Positions 1-8,045 of a stretch of 64,000 nt of DNA are shown here, in pieces. Every line of letters begins with the position of its first letter. Position 1 is the stretch's first letter. This DNA is from Sedimentibacter acidaminivorans (GTDB lineage: Bacteria > Bacillota > Clostridia > Tissierellales > Sedimentibacteraceae), in assembly GCF_017873955.1 (NCBI RefSeq), contig NZ_JAGGKS010000001.1, forward strand, positions 186,001 to 250,000. Reading direction: 5' to 3'. The notes under the pieces are model-generated. The model had not been told where the DNA came from and ran no database searches. It saw nothing but the letters and a program-made list of their open reading frames with translations. Position numbers and translations under genes: made by a program.

Positions 1-444
1 CTTATCTATAAAATCACCGAGATATCTGCGGCAAACATCAAAATTACTTCCATCCAACGAAAGAACCAGTGACGGTATCTTATACTGATATCCTTCTATT
101 GCTCCGGCTACTGTTCCTGAATATAATATGTCTCCACCATAATTTGTGCCATTGTTAATACCTGAAAGTATGAGATCTGGCTTTTCTTTAAGCAAATTAT
201 TAAGAGCTAAGCGCACACAATCTGCAGGTGTACTTCCTATGCTCCATGCACTTGCAACCTTTACCGGAAAATTATATTTCTTGACAATTATAGGTTCATG
301 TATGGTTATACCGTGAGACACTGCACTTCTTTGTCTATCAGGTGCCGCCACGTAAATTTCTCCAAATTCCTTAACTATCTCAGCTAATACCTCTATTCCT
401 TCTGCAAATATTCCGTCATCGTTTGTTAATAGAATTTTTATCAT
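1..444 (-). CDS. surE: 5'-nucleotidase SurE (C-terminal part outside window)
   Basis: SurE hydrolyses 5'- and 3'-nucleoside monophosphates in the cytoplasm. The 148 visible N-terminal residues begin MIKILLTNDDGI, the metal-binding signature of the family, and continue with the AAPDRQRSA and SGINNGTNYGGD blocks. The ATG at 444 has an AGAGGTG ribosome site 9 bases upstream. The gene runs off the left edge, so roughly 100 residues are missing. It reads in the same direction as the metQ gene before it, but it has its own promoter at 484-512 and no terminator is visible between them. Confidence 0.95.
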   Translation of the reverse strand, partial: MIKILLTNDDGIFAEGIEVLAEIVKEFGEIYVAAPDRQRSAVSHGITIHEPIIVKKYNFPVKVASAWSIGSTPADCVRLALNNLLKEKPDLILSGINNGTNYGGDILYSGTVAGAIEGYQYKIPSLVLSLDGSNFDVCRRYLGDFIDK

Positions 445-483
445 AATTAAATACACCTCTGCGATATATATTTTAGTAAATTT

Positions 484-512
484 ATTATATCATTAATATA
501 AAAATACTTCAA
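484..512 (-). promoter_or_regulatory. sigma-A promoter for surE
   Basis: On the minus strand a -35 TTGAAG (507-512) and a perfect -10 TATAAT (484-489) are separated by 17 bases, about 40 bases before the surE start. Confidence 0.7.
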
Positions 513-526
513 ATATTAAATTGCTT

Positions 527-1357
527 TTACCAAACAGGGATTGACGAGCCTTTAGAATCTTCTTCAATAACAGCCTTTGTGGCATCTGTCTGATAAATCT
601 CTACAATGCGATTATATACTTCATTATCCTTATCCTCAGTACGTGCAACTATTATGTTTATATAAGGATTCTCTCCTGGTTTTGCATTTTCTAATACTAT
701 TGCGTCCTGTGTTGGGATGTATCCTGCATCTGTAGCTACTCCTGAGTTTATTACTGCTAATGGTACTTCCTCTAATGAGGCAGGAATATTAGTTGCAGCC
801 AACTCTACAATCTTAAAACTTCTAGGATTTTCAATATCCTTAATTGTAGGTGTATTACCTGCAGCAGGATTTACATTGATAAGGTCATTTGCTTGAAGTA
901 ATAATAATGCTCTTCCTCCATTTGTAACATCGTCAGGAATTACGATTGTAGCTCCATCTTCTAACTCTTCAATATTTTGAATCTGTTTAGAATATAGCCC
1001 TAGTGGTGCAAAAAAGGTTTCTCCTATAACTGATAGTTCATAACCATGTTGTTCAGCTTCTTTGTTCAGATAGATATAATGCTGAAATGCATTTAATTCT
1101 ATTTCACCAGAATCTAATGCAGCATTAGGAAGAGGATAGGAATCAAAGAAAATAAGCTCGATATCAATGTTTTCCTTTGCTGCTTCTTCCTTAACATGAT
1201 TCCAAACCTTAGAGTCACTACCTGTCAAACCAACTCTTACAACAGTTACTTCTTCACCATTTGAATTGCTATTGTCTGCGTTTTTATTTTCCTTACTACT
1301 GCAACCTACTGCTAATATAGATAATATTAAGACTAAAACTAAAATTAATTTTTTCAT
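527..1357 (-). CDS. metQ: Methionine ABC transporter substrate-binding lipoprotein (NlpA/MetQ family)
   Basis: This is the extracytoplasmic lipoprotein that delivers D/L-methionine or related sulfur compounds to MetNI. The 276-residue protein has a lysine-rich signal peptide and a lipobox LAVGC near residue 20, followed by the NlpA fold (VRVGLTGSD, then AFQHYIYL, a hallmark of the family). The ATG at 1357 is preferred over the in-frame TTG two codons upstream because of spacing from AAAGGAG. It is the last gene of the SAM-riboswitch operon, 16 bases after metI. Sulfur specificity is inferred from the riboswitch as well as from the family. Confidence 0.93.
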   Translation of the reverse strand: MKKLILVLVLILSILAVGCSSKENKNADNSNSNGEEVTVVRVGLTGSDSKVWNHVKEEAAKENIDIELIFFDSYPLPNAALDSGEIELNAFQHYIYLNKEAEQHGYELSVIGETFFAPLGLYSKQIQNIEELEDGATIVIPDDVTNGGRALLLLQANDLINVNPAAGNTPTIKDIENPRSFKIVELAATNIPASLEEVPLAVINSGVATDAGYIPTQDAIVLENAKPGENPYINIIVARTEDKDNEVYNRIVEIYQTDATKAVIEEDSKGSSIPVW

Positions 1358-1373
1358 TTTCAAATTCTCCTTT

Positions 1374-2054
1374 TTAATGTGATGTTTTTTTTATTATGAT
1401 GTTGCCTATAAATTGAATTATTGTAACAAAAATTAAGATTACAATAACTGAAACATAAGTTATATCCTGATAAAATCTATTATGACCATATCTAATTACA
1501 AAGGATCCAAGTCCACCACCTCCTACTGCACCACCCATGGCTGTTAACCCCAATAAACTAATAGTTGTAATAGTGGTTGAACGTGCCAGAGCGGGGATAC
1601 TCTCTTTGAGATAAACCCTAAAAATAATTCCCAATGGAGAAAGCCCCATAGACTGAGCTGCTTCTATCAACCCATTATCAATATCTGAAAGCGCCATATC
1701 TACCTGCCTTATAAAGAATGGTGTACATCCTACCACAAGAGGAAAGATTGTTCCCTTTACTCCAATAAAGGTTCCAACAATAAGCTTTGTCAATGGAATT
1801 AAGGCGGTAATTAATATTACAAATGGAATAGATCTAAATAAATTAACCACACCATCAAGTATTCTATGAACAGCTCTGTTTTCAAGAATATTTCCTTTTC
1901 TTGTGACCACCAACAAAGTTCCTAAAAACAGACCTACTATGAAAGAATATGTTCCTGATAAAAAAAGCATCTGCAGTGTTTCACTGATACTCTTAACAAA
2001 TTCATCAGAATAATCAAGCAGGTTTGGAGTATATTTTTCCAATAAATCAAGCAT
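1374..2054 (-). CDS. metI: Methionine ABC transporter permease
   Basis: This is the membrane channel of the MetNIQ importer. Its 226 residues contain about five hydrophobic segments and the coupling (EAA) loop EAAQSMGLSPLGIIFRVYLK that contacts the ATPase. The ATG lies inside the last codons of metN (8-base overlap) and the ribosome site GAGGTG is also inside metN, so the two are translationally coupled. The length is normal for the family. Confidence 0.95.
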   Translation of the reverse strand: MLDLLEKYTPNLLDYSDEFVKSISETLQMLFLSGTYSFIVGLFLGTLLVVTRKGNILENRAVHRILDGVVNLFRSIPFVILITALIPLTKLIVGTFIGVKGTIFPLVVGCTPFFIRQVDMALSDIDNGLIEAAQSMGLSPLGIIFRVYLKESIPALARSTTITTISLLGLTAMGGAVGGGGLGSFVIRYGHNRFYQDITYVSVIVILIFVTIIQFIGNIIIKKTSH

Positions 2055-3081
2055 ATTTAATCACCTCTACTTTTATTTGTTTATCATTAAGATATTGTAT
2101 TACATCCTTCTCAATCTGGTCGGATACAGTTACAAGAACAATTATGGATCCAAGCACTGTATCTGAAACAACCTCTACGTTTGCAAATATAATACTTGGA
2201 CTTATATTATATTTATTAGAAATATAAGCTATAATCGGCTCCTTGGTTTCAGAGCCGTAAAAATCCAGTCTCCAAATTCTTTCTCCTTGATTAAGTTTTA
2301 CAATATCTGATTTCTCCTGAATCAATTCGTCTATACGTGATAGAGTGGATGTACTATTGATAAAGTCCTTTGTAATACTTGCTTGAGGATTAGAGAAAGT
2401 TGATATTACATCATTTAACTCCACAACATTGCCATTCTCCATAACTGCAACTCGATGACATATTTCTTTTATAACGCTCATTTCATGGGTGATAATCACA
2501 ATTGTGATGCCCAGCTTTCGATTTACATCCTTAAGCAGTTTCAAAATTGACTTGGTAGTTTGAGGGTCCAATGCCGAGGTAGCTTCATCACATAATAAAA
2601 TGCTAGGATCGCTAGCTAATGCTCTAGCTATGGCAACTCTTTGTTTTTGTCCTCCTGACAGCTGTGATGGATAGGAACAGAGTTTATCTGAAATTCCTAC
2701 TAAATCTAACAAAGATAATACCTTTTCTTTAATTTTATCTTTGCTGATTCCTCTATGTTTTAAAGGAAATGCTACATTTTCAAATACTGTTCTGGAAGCA
2801 AGTAAATTAAACTGTTGAAATATCATTCCTATTTTTTGACGATGCAATCTCAGATCTCTTTCCTTTAGTTGAAGAAGGTCAACGCCATCTATCAATACTT
2901 GCCCCTTTGTAGGTCTCTCTAAAAGATTTATGCATCTGACCAGGGTGCTTTTACCTGCACCGCTAAATCCTATCACTCCAAATATCTCAGATTGGTCTAT
3001 AGTTAAATTAACATCCTTCACTGCATGCACAGAGACATTGTCTGATATGAATGTTTTCGAAACATCTATTAGTTGAATCAT
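2047..3081 (-). CDS. metN: Methionine ABC transporter ATP-binding protein with NIL domain
   Basis: This is the ATPase of the methionine importer. Visible motifs are Walker A GFSGAGKST, the signature LSGGQKQR, Walker B ILLCDEATSALD and the H-loop ITHEMS. The C-terminal ~75 residues form the NIL/ACT-like domain, which in E. coli MetN binds methionine and inhibits transport when internal methionine is high. At 344 residues it is full length. It begins 4 bases after the M20 hydrolase stop, so the four genes form one transcription unit. Confidence 0.96.
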   Translation of the reverse strand: MIQLIDVSKTFISDNVSVHAVKDVNLTIDQSEIFGVIGFSGAGKSTLVRCINLLERPTKGQVLIDGVDLLQLKERDLRLHRQKIGMIFQQFNLLASRTVFENVAFPLKHRGISKDKIKEKVLSLLDLVGISDKLCSYPSQLSGGQKQRVAIARALASDPSILLCDEATSALDPQTTKSILKLLKDVNRKLGITIVIITHEMSVIKEICHRVAVMENGNVVELNDVISTFSNPQASITKDFINSTSTLSRIDELIQEKSDIVKLNQGERIWRLDFYGSETKEPIIAYISNKYNISPSIIFANVEVVSDTVLGSIIVLVTVSDQIEKDVIQYLNDKQIKVEVIKYA

Positions 3082-3085
3082 TTAA

Positions 3086-4285
3086 TCACTCCTTGTTCTG
3101 ATTTTTTACATTTTGTTCATGTTGCTTTTTAATCCTTTCAAGTAAGTGAGGATCCAAAATAATATCTAGTGCTGTGTTAGCAAGAACCTTAGCTCCTAAC
3201 CCTATAGAGTTTAACCCTAACTCACTCCTTGAAGCTTCTCTAAATTCCACACTGTGACCTGCAATGTATTCATTGGCTATTTTGATATTTGGATGAATGG
3301 TTGGAATAACTTGACTTATATTTCCAACATCAGTTGAGCCCATACCTTTTTTAATCTTGTCCCTGGATATAAACTCTCCGTATCTATTTAAATGCTTTTC
3401 ATATACCTCATCGAATAAAGGAGTTGGTACAACATTATCAACGCTATTTTGAAACAAACCAAATTTGTATTCTGCTCCTGTTTGAAGCGCTGCACCTTTA
3501 ACTATGTTTTCAAACTTATTGTATAAATCATTTAAAATAGGTCTAGATTTTGCTCTAAGATAGAATCTAGCACTTGCATAATCAGGAACAACATTTGCTG
3601 CTGCACCACCATTAGTAATTACCCCCTGAATCCTTACATCATCTGTTAAATGCTGTCTCAATGCGTTGCTTGCATTATAAACCTGTATGATGGCATCTAA
3701 AGCATTAATTCCCTTTTCAGGTGCTCCTGAAGCGTGAGAGGCCTTTCCAAAGAACTCTACATCTACCGGATCATTAGCTAAAGTTTTATTAGTCAAACCA
3801 TGTTCATATCCTGGGTGGACGCCTAAGGCAATATCCACATCATCAAAGAATCCTTCCCTTACAAAGCTCCCTTTTGCGCTTCCATTTTCACCGCCTTCTT
3901 CACCAGGGGTTCCGTATACTCTAACCTCACCTCCCACCTCATCGATTATTTTTTTAAGTGCAACTGCTGCCAAGGATGAAGTAGCACCAAATAGATTATG
4001 ACCACATGCATGACCAGCGCCAGGAAGTGCATCGTACTCTGCATAAAACACTACAGTTGGGCCGGGTTTTCTACTCTTATATCTTGCATCAAACCCAGTA
4101 CGGTGTCCTGCAACATCCAACTTAACATCAAAACCCTCCTTAATCAATTGCTCAGATAATATTTTACTTGCAAAGAATTCATAATTGCTTACCTCGGGAT
4201 TATCATGAATCTGTAATGATATACCCTTGTAAATTTCCACCTTACCGTCAACTACCCTATCAATTAAATCTCTAATACCTATCAT
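3086..4285 (-). CDS. M20 family metallo-amidohydrolase in the methionine operon
   Basis: A 399-residue cytoplasmic zinc amidohydrolase. Zinc-site motifs are visible (GAGHACGHNLFG, GEEGGENG, and a late AGHS), and the dimerisation insert contains the DPVDVEFFGKASHASG block. The subgroup resembles AbgB/PM20D2-type amidohydrolases that cleave N-acyl or dipeptide amides. As first gene behind two SAM-I riboswitches and directly before metNIQ, it most probably releases methionine or another sulfur amino acid from an imported N-acylated or dipeptide form; that substrate is inference. The start has the ribosome site AGGAGGAG. Confidence 0.85.
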   Translation of the reverse strand: MIGIRDLIDRVVDGKVEIYKGISLQIHDNPEVSNYEFFASKILSEQLIKEGFDVKLDVAGHRTGFDARYKSRKPGPTVVFYAEYDALPGAGHACGHNLFGATSSLAAVALKKIIDEVGGEVRVYGTPGEEGGENGSAKGSFVREGFFDDVDIALGVHPGYEHGLTNKTLANDPVDVEFFGKASHASGAPEKGINALDAIIQVYNASNALRQHLTDDVRIQGVITNGGAAANVVPDYASARFYLRAKSRPILNDLYNKFENIVKGAALQTGAEYKFGLFQNSVDNVVPTPLFDEVYEKHLNRYGEFISRDKIKKGMGSTDVGNISQVIPTIHPNIKIANEYIAGHSVEFREASRSELGLNSIGLGAKVLANTALDIILDPHLLERIKKQHEQNVKNQNKE

Positions 4286-4305
4286 AATATCTCCTCCTAG
4301 AATTA

Positions 4306-4345
4306 ATAAAAAAACCTACTTTCATATAAAATAAGAAAGTAGGTT
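4306..4345 (-). terminator. Regulated terminator of the downstream SAM-I riboswitch
   Basis: An 11-bp perfect stem (arms 4313-4323 and 4335-4345) is followed on the minus strand by a run of U, just before the ribosome site of the M20 gene. It is the expression platform of the promoter-distal S-box. Confidence 0.85.
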
Positions 4346-4361
4346 AAATACATATAACACT

Positions 4362-4466
4362 TTCTTATCTTTCAAACCTTTTGGTTTGCTGGATTTAGCA
4401 CCTCGAATTTTATATTCAGGTTGCCGTGCTTCATTGGGCCAGTCCCTCCACATCTCTTGATAAGAA
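4362..4466 (-). ncRNA. SAM-I (S-box) riboswitch, promoter-distal copy
   Basis: On the minus strand the S-box core is clear: AGAGATGTGGAGGGACTGG, the block CCAATGAAGC, GGCAACC, and GAGGTGCTAAATCC followed by the P4 hairpin. Stem P1 is closed by 8 bp (4459-4466 with 4362-4369). SAM binding should favour the terminator at 4306-4345 and shut off the methionine operon. Confidence 0.95.
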
Positions 4467-4599
4467 TAAATATTTAATTTTCGTTAAAAACTTCAATCTA
4501 AAAAATTAATAAGGTATTCACCTCCCTTAACGGCAAGTACGTCACGTCCTTTGCAATCCTCGTTTTTTATATACTAGGGGGAGAACTTTCCTAGTATAT
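4467..4599 (-). repeat. Spacer between the two S-boxes with a perfect 16-bp inverted repeat
   Basis: Between the first terminator and the second riboswitch lies a segment with a perfect 16-bp inverted repeat (4563-4578 and 4590-4605, 11-base loop), its outer arm sharing the U-tract of the first terminator. It is followed on the minus strand by a block of higher GC (about 4510-4560) containing GACGTGACGTAC and GGGAGGTGAATACC. No ORF is present. It looks like a remnant of a small mobile element or extra terminator, but I cannot name a family. Confidence 0.45.
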
Positions 4600-4632
4600 A
4601 AAAAAGCCTGCATTCCAGATAAGAATACAGGC
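4600..4632 (-). terminator. Regulated terminator of the upstream SAM-I riboswitch
   Basis: Stem GCCTGTATTC / GAATGCAGGC (4606-4616 with 4623-4632) followed on the minus strand by six U. It lies directly after the first S-box aptamer and is its probable expression platform. Confidence 0.85.
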
Positions 4633-4651
4633 ATTAAATAACCATTTCATT

Positions 4652-4758
4652 TTCTTATCTCTCAAACCAATTGGTTTGCAGGATTTAGCACCTCGAATTT
4701 TAACATTCCGGTTGCTGTGCTTCATTGGGCCAGTCCCTCCGCATCTCTTTATAAGCTT
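4652..4758 (-). ncRNA. SAM-I (S-box) riboswitch, promoter-proximal copy
   Basis: Same S-box core as the second copy (GAGATGCGGAGGGACTGG, CCAATGAAGC, GGTGCTAAATCC), with a similar P3/P4 region. P1 is weaker here (about 5 bp, CTTAT/ATAAG). It has its own terminator at 4600-4632, so transcripts must pass two SAM-sensing attenuators before reaching the coding region. Confidence 0.95.
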
Positions 4759-4778
4759 TTTAATATTAATTTTTTCTT

Positions 4779-4807
4779 ATGATAATACAAATCTTAATAC
4801 ATGTCAA
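4779..4807 (-). promoter_or_regulatory. sigma-A promoter of the methionine operon
   Basis: A consensus -35 TTGACA (4802-4807), 17-base spacer and -10 TATCAT (4779-4784) sit about 20 bases before the first S-box. Confidence 0.85.
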
Positions 4808-4942
4808 TCATTTTTTTAAAATTTTTATTGTTTTTCACAAAATACCATTATTATAGAAATATTTCTATCTGTATCCTTTATTCTCTTATCAAATTTTCTT
4901 TTTTGAGTAACAAACAAAATACTAAAATAGGATGATGAAACT

Positions 4943-5044
4943 GTGATAGAAAATAGCTTGTTTGATATACTCGATGAACTAGACAAAGATGTTATTATAG
5001 TTGAAGAAACCGCTTCTATTTGTTTTTTTAATTCAATTCCATGA
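4943..5044 (+). pseudogene. Possible remnant of a PAS-domain regulator
   Basis: A 33-codon frame starting with GTG (AGGA 10 bases upstream) encodes LFDILDELDKDVIIVE followed by CFFN and an early stop. The pattern matches the start of a PAS domain as found at the N terminus of sigma54-dependent activators (the activator at 59.5-61 kb has a comparable region). It probably is what is left of a divergent regulator gene beside the TRAP operon. It is too short to be sure. The rest of the 4808-5077 interval shows nothing further. Confidence 0.3.
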
Positions 5045-5077
5045 CTTTCAATTTTACAATTATAGTTTTATTAAATT

Positions 5078-5115
5078 AAAAAATCACCCGTTTTATAATT
5101 ATCGAGTGATTTTTT
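5078..5115. terminator. Bidirectional terminator after the TRAP operon
   Basis: A 10-bp stem AAAAAATCAC / GTGATTTTTT (5078-5087 and 5106-5115), with an inner CG pair, gives a U-tract on both strands. It lies 40 bases after the dctM stop. Confidence 0.75.
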
Positions 5116-5155
5116 AAATCTTACTATATTTTATTGTAAAGGAATTAGCTTATTA

Positions 5156-6424
5156 TTAATCCAATAAATTTGGTAAGAACAACACGGTTTGTGGAATATA
5201 AGTAATAATTAATAAAATTGCTATTAATATTCCTACCATTGGTAACAAATCTCGCATTTGTTCTTTTAGTGACACTTTTGCAATTGAACCTGAAACGAAT
5301 AAGCAAACACCAAGTGGTGGTGTACACATTCCTATTGTTAGGTTTACTGCCATTATTAAACCAAAATGGATTAAATCAACATCAAATGCTGTAACTAATG
5401 GTATAAATAATGGTGCGAATATTACAAGTGCACTTGTTGTATCTATGAAAGTTCCTGCTATAAGTAAAATTATATTTATAACAAGAAGTAACATTATCTT
5501 ACTTGAAATTGCTGAACTTAAATATGCACTGATTTGTTGTGGTATTTGATTTACTGTTATAATCCATGTAAATAATGATGCAAATGCAACAACTATCAAT
5601 ACTTGTCCTGTGGATTTCGCGCAGTTGACAAGTACTTGGAACATATTTTCCAACTTTAATTCTCTATATACAAACATTCCTACTACTATAGCATAGAAAA
5701 CTGCAATAGCTCCTGATTCAGTAGCTGTAAATTTTCCACTCATGATTCCGCCAATTATTATAACTGGCATTAAAAGTGCAAGGAATGCATCTTTGGCTGA
5801 TTTTAATATTTCTCCTGTAGGAGCTTTTGTTTCTCTTCCTTTGTAATTACGCTTCTTGCCCACATAATAACTGTAAATCATTAGTCCTAATCCCATTAAT
5901 ACACCTGGAACAAAACCACCTATGAATAATTTACCAACACTTACATTAGCCATAACTCCATATAAAAGCAATGGAATACTTGGTGGAATAATCGGACCTA
6001 TAGAACCTCCACAAGCTAACAGTGGTGCACTAAATGTATTTTCATATCCTTTTTCTTTCATTAAAGGAATCATAATACCGCCTATTGCTGCTGTAGCTGC
6101 AATTGCAGATCCTGTAATTGCTGCAAAGAACATACATGCTAGTATACTAACCATGGCAAGTCCACTTGGGAAGTGTCCTATCAATGTATCTGCAAAGTTA
6201 ACCAGTCTCTTTGACATACCGCCTTGAAACATTAATTCTCCTGCAAACATAAATAATGGAATTGCTATAAGTGCTATACTATCAGCACCTGTAAACATTC
6301 TTTGTATTACTACCATTGGAGGGAATCCACTTATTACTACTCCTCCTAGGGATACTAGTCCTAAAGAAAAAGCAATTGGAGTACCTATAATAAATGCTAA
6401 AAATAAAAATAATATCATCGTCAT
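5156..6424 (-). CDS. dctM: TRAP transporter large permease subunit (DctM)
   Basis: The ion-coupled transport subunit of a tripartite TRAP importer, 422 residues with about 12 hydrophobic segments. Typical DctM blocks are visible: GTPIAFSLGLVS near the N terminus, GSIGPIIPPSIPLLLYG, and the C-terminal GMCTPPLGVCLFV. It begins 6 bases after dctQ, whose last codons contain the GGGAGG ribosome site. Substrate cannot be read from this subunit; a carboxylate is expected from the family. Confidence 0.94.
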   Translation of the reverse strand: MTMILFLFLAFIIGTPIAFSLGLVSLGGVVISGFPPMVVIQRMFTGADSIALIAIPLFMFAGELMFQGGMSKRLVNFADTLIGHFPSGLAMVSILACMFFAAITGSAIAATAAIGGIMIPLMKEKGYENTFSAPLLACGGSIGPIIPPSIPLLLYGVMANVSVGKLFIGGFVPGVLMGLGLMIYSYYVGKKRNYKGRETKAPTGEILKSAKDAFLALLMPVIIIGGIMSGKFTATESGAIAVFYAIVVGMFVYRELKLENMFQVLVNCAKSTGQVLIVVAFASLFTWIITVNQIPQQISAYLSSAISSKIMLLLVINIILLIAGTFIDTTSALVIFAPLFIPLVTAFDVDLIHFGLIMAVNLTIGMCTPPLGVCLFVSGSIAKVSLKEQMRDLLPMVGILIAILLIITYIPQTVLFLPNLLD

Positions 6425-6430
6425 CTCAAA

Positions 6431-6925
6431 TTACCTCCCTTCACTATTGCTATCTACTTCATTAAATGTTTTAATTTGTCCAAATACTTGCTGTAGCATA
6501 AAATAAAACATAAATGCTGCACTTGTTGGGACGCTTAAATAATAAATAGACATTGGAATAGGTAAGTATGGAGCATTTTGAGTTGAACCAGTCTGCATAA
6601 AGTTAAAACCAAAATATATTATAAAAACAAAGAATAAAAGCAATACTACATTAATAATTATTTCAACGATTTTTCTCATTTTAGGTTTTAATGCAGTTAA
6701 AAATACATCAACATTTAGATGAGCCTTTTCTTTTATACAATATGCCGCACCCCAAAAAACCAAATACACAAAACATAATCTAATAACATCTTGACTCCAT
6801 GCTAAAGGGGTTTTAAATATAAATCTTGAGACTACTTGAAGAAAAGTAACAATAAATAATAACAAAGATGTCAATGCCATAACTATCTTCAATATACCGT
6901 CTACTATCATATTAGCTGTTTTCAA
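6431..6925 (-). CDS. dctQ: TRAP transporter small permease subunit (DctQ)
   Basis: 164-residue four-helix membrane subunit that docks on DctM. The family block WSQDVIRLCFVYLVFWGAAY followed by a Lys/His-rich loop is present. The start is a TTG at 6925, supported by GGAGG seven bases upstream. A 12-bp hairpin separates it from dctP, probably lowering its dose relative to the binding protein. Confidence 0.9.
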   Translation of the reverse strand: MKTANMIVDGILKIVMALTSLLLFIVTFLQVVSRFIFKTPLAWSQDVIRLCFVYLVFWGAAYCIKEKAHLNVDVFLTALKPKMRKIVEIIINVVLLLFFVFIIYFGFNFMQTGSTQNAPYLPIPMSIYYLSVPTSAAFMFYFMLQQVFGQIKTFNEVDSNSEGR

Positions 6926-6950
6926 TTGAAGTCCTCCTCGTACTGAATCT

Positions 6951-6980
6951 TAGGATGCGATAATTCTATATCGCATCCTA
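6951..6980 (-). repeat. Intercistronic 12-bp hairpin between dctP and dctQ
   Basis: Perfect inverted repeat (6951-6962 and 6969-6980) with a 6-base loop and no U-tract. In TRAP and ABC operons such hairpins commonly protect the binding-protein mRNA or partly terminate transcription, giving excess binding protein; that role is inferred here. Confidence 0.7.
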
Positions 6981-7004
6981 TAATAACTTACAAACTTTAA
7001 ACTA

Positions 7005-8045
7005 TTATTTTCCTAATTTATTCATAATCAATTCAACTAATGAAGAATCAACTAATTTTTTAACTTCATCTAATTTATATAATCCTTCTGTTGCTTTAAC
7101 GAAGCTGTCTAAATCCGCTTCTGTAACTACCATTCCAGAATCTTTTAATTGTTGTAAATATTCTTCTTCTTTAGCTGATACAGCTTCTCTTTGTCCAGGT
7201 ATAGCTACTGCAACTGCTGCATCAATATATCCTTTTACTTCATCTGATAATCCATCATAGTAATCTTTATTCATTATGATACTTTCTGCTGCATACGTGT
7301 GACCATCAAGTGTTAAATATTTTTGAACTTCATTGAATTTTGAAGTTGCTATTGATGTTATAGGATTTTCTTGTCCATCAACCATACCTTGTTGTAATGC
7401 AGTATATAATTCATTGAATGGAACTGGAGTTGCTGTTGCTCCTAATTTTTCTATTAATGCAAACCATATTGGTGCTTCTTGAACTCTTATGCTTAATCCT
7501 TGCATGTCAGCTGCTGATTTAACTTCTTTTACATTGTTTGTAAAATGTCTAAATCCTAACTCAACAAATCCTAAGTGTTTAAATCCTTGTGCTTCAAATT
7601 GTGGAGCTAATTCTTGTTGTAAAGTATTGTCAAGTATATCATATGCTTCTTCTTTATTAGCAAATAAATATGGTATAGATAATACTTGAATATCTGGAAC
7701 CCATGCTGGTAAAGCACCATCAGATGTAACTACTGTCATTTGAATAGTTCCTAATTTTACTCCCTCAGCTGCTTCTCTTTCTCCACCTAATGAACCATTA
7801 GGGAAAATTGTAGCTGTTACTTTGCCATTTGATACTTTTTCTACTTCATCTTTGAATAACTGTGCTGCAATTGTTGATTGGTGATCTTCATTTCCTACTG
7901 TAGCAATTTTAATTTCTATTGCTTTTTCTGGTGTTGCTGGAGTTTCTGAACCTGCATTATCTGTAGGAGCTTGTTTCTCTCCACAACCTACTAAAACCGT
8001 AGCCATCATTGCTAATACTAATACTAAACTAATTACTTTTTTCAT
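7005..8045 (-). CDS. dctP: TRAP transporter substrate-binding lipoprotein (DctP)
   Basis: 346-residue solute receptor with lipobox TVLVGC near residue 20 and the DctP fold: IATVGNEDHQST, SIPYLFANKEEAY, and the hallmark segment FNELYTALQQGMVDGQENP in which the arginine upstream (LSIRVQ) and the Asn/Asp bind the substrate carboxylate. The start codon follows the DUF2848 stop immediately (TAAATG). The ligand is unknown; the neighbours suggest a carboxylate carrying an amide or carbamoyl group. Confidence 0.94.
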   Translation of the reverse strand: MKKVISLVLVLAMMATVLVGCGEKQAPTDNAGSETPATPEKAIEIKIATVGNEDHQSTIAAQLFKDEVEKVSNGKVTATIFPNGSLGGEREAAEGVKLGTIQMTVVTSDGALPAWVPDIQVLSIPYLFANKEEAYDILDNTLQQELAPQFEAQGFKHLGFVELGFRHFTNNVKEVKSAADMQGLSIRVQEAPIWFALIEKLGATATPVPFNELYTALQQGMVDGQENPITSIATSKFNEVQKYLTLDGHTYAAESIIMNKDYYDGLSDEVKGYIDAAVAVAIPGQREAVSAKEEEYLQQLKDSGMVVTEADLDSFVKATEGLYKLDEVKKLVDSSLVELIMNKLGK

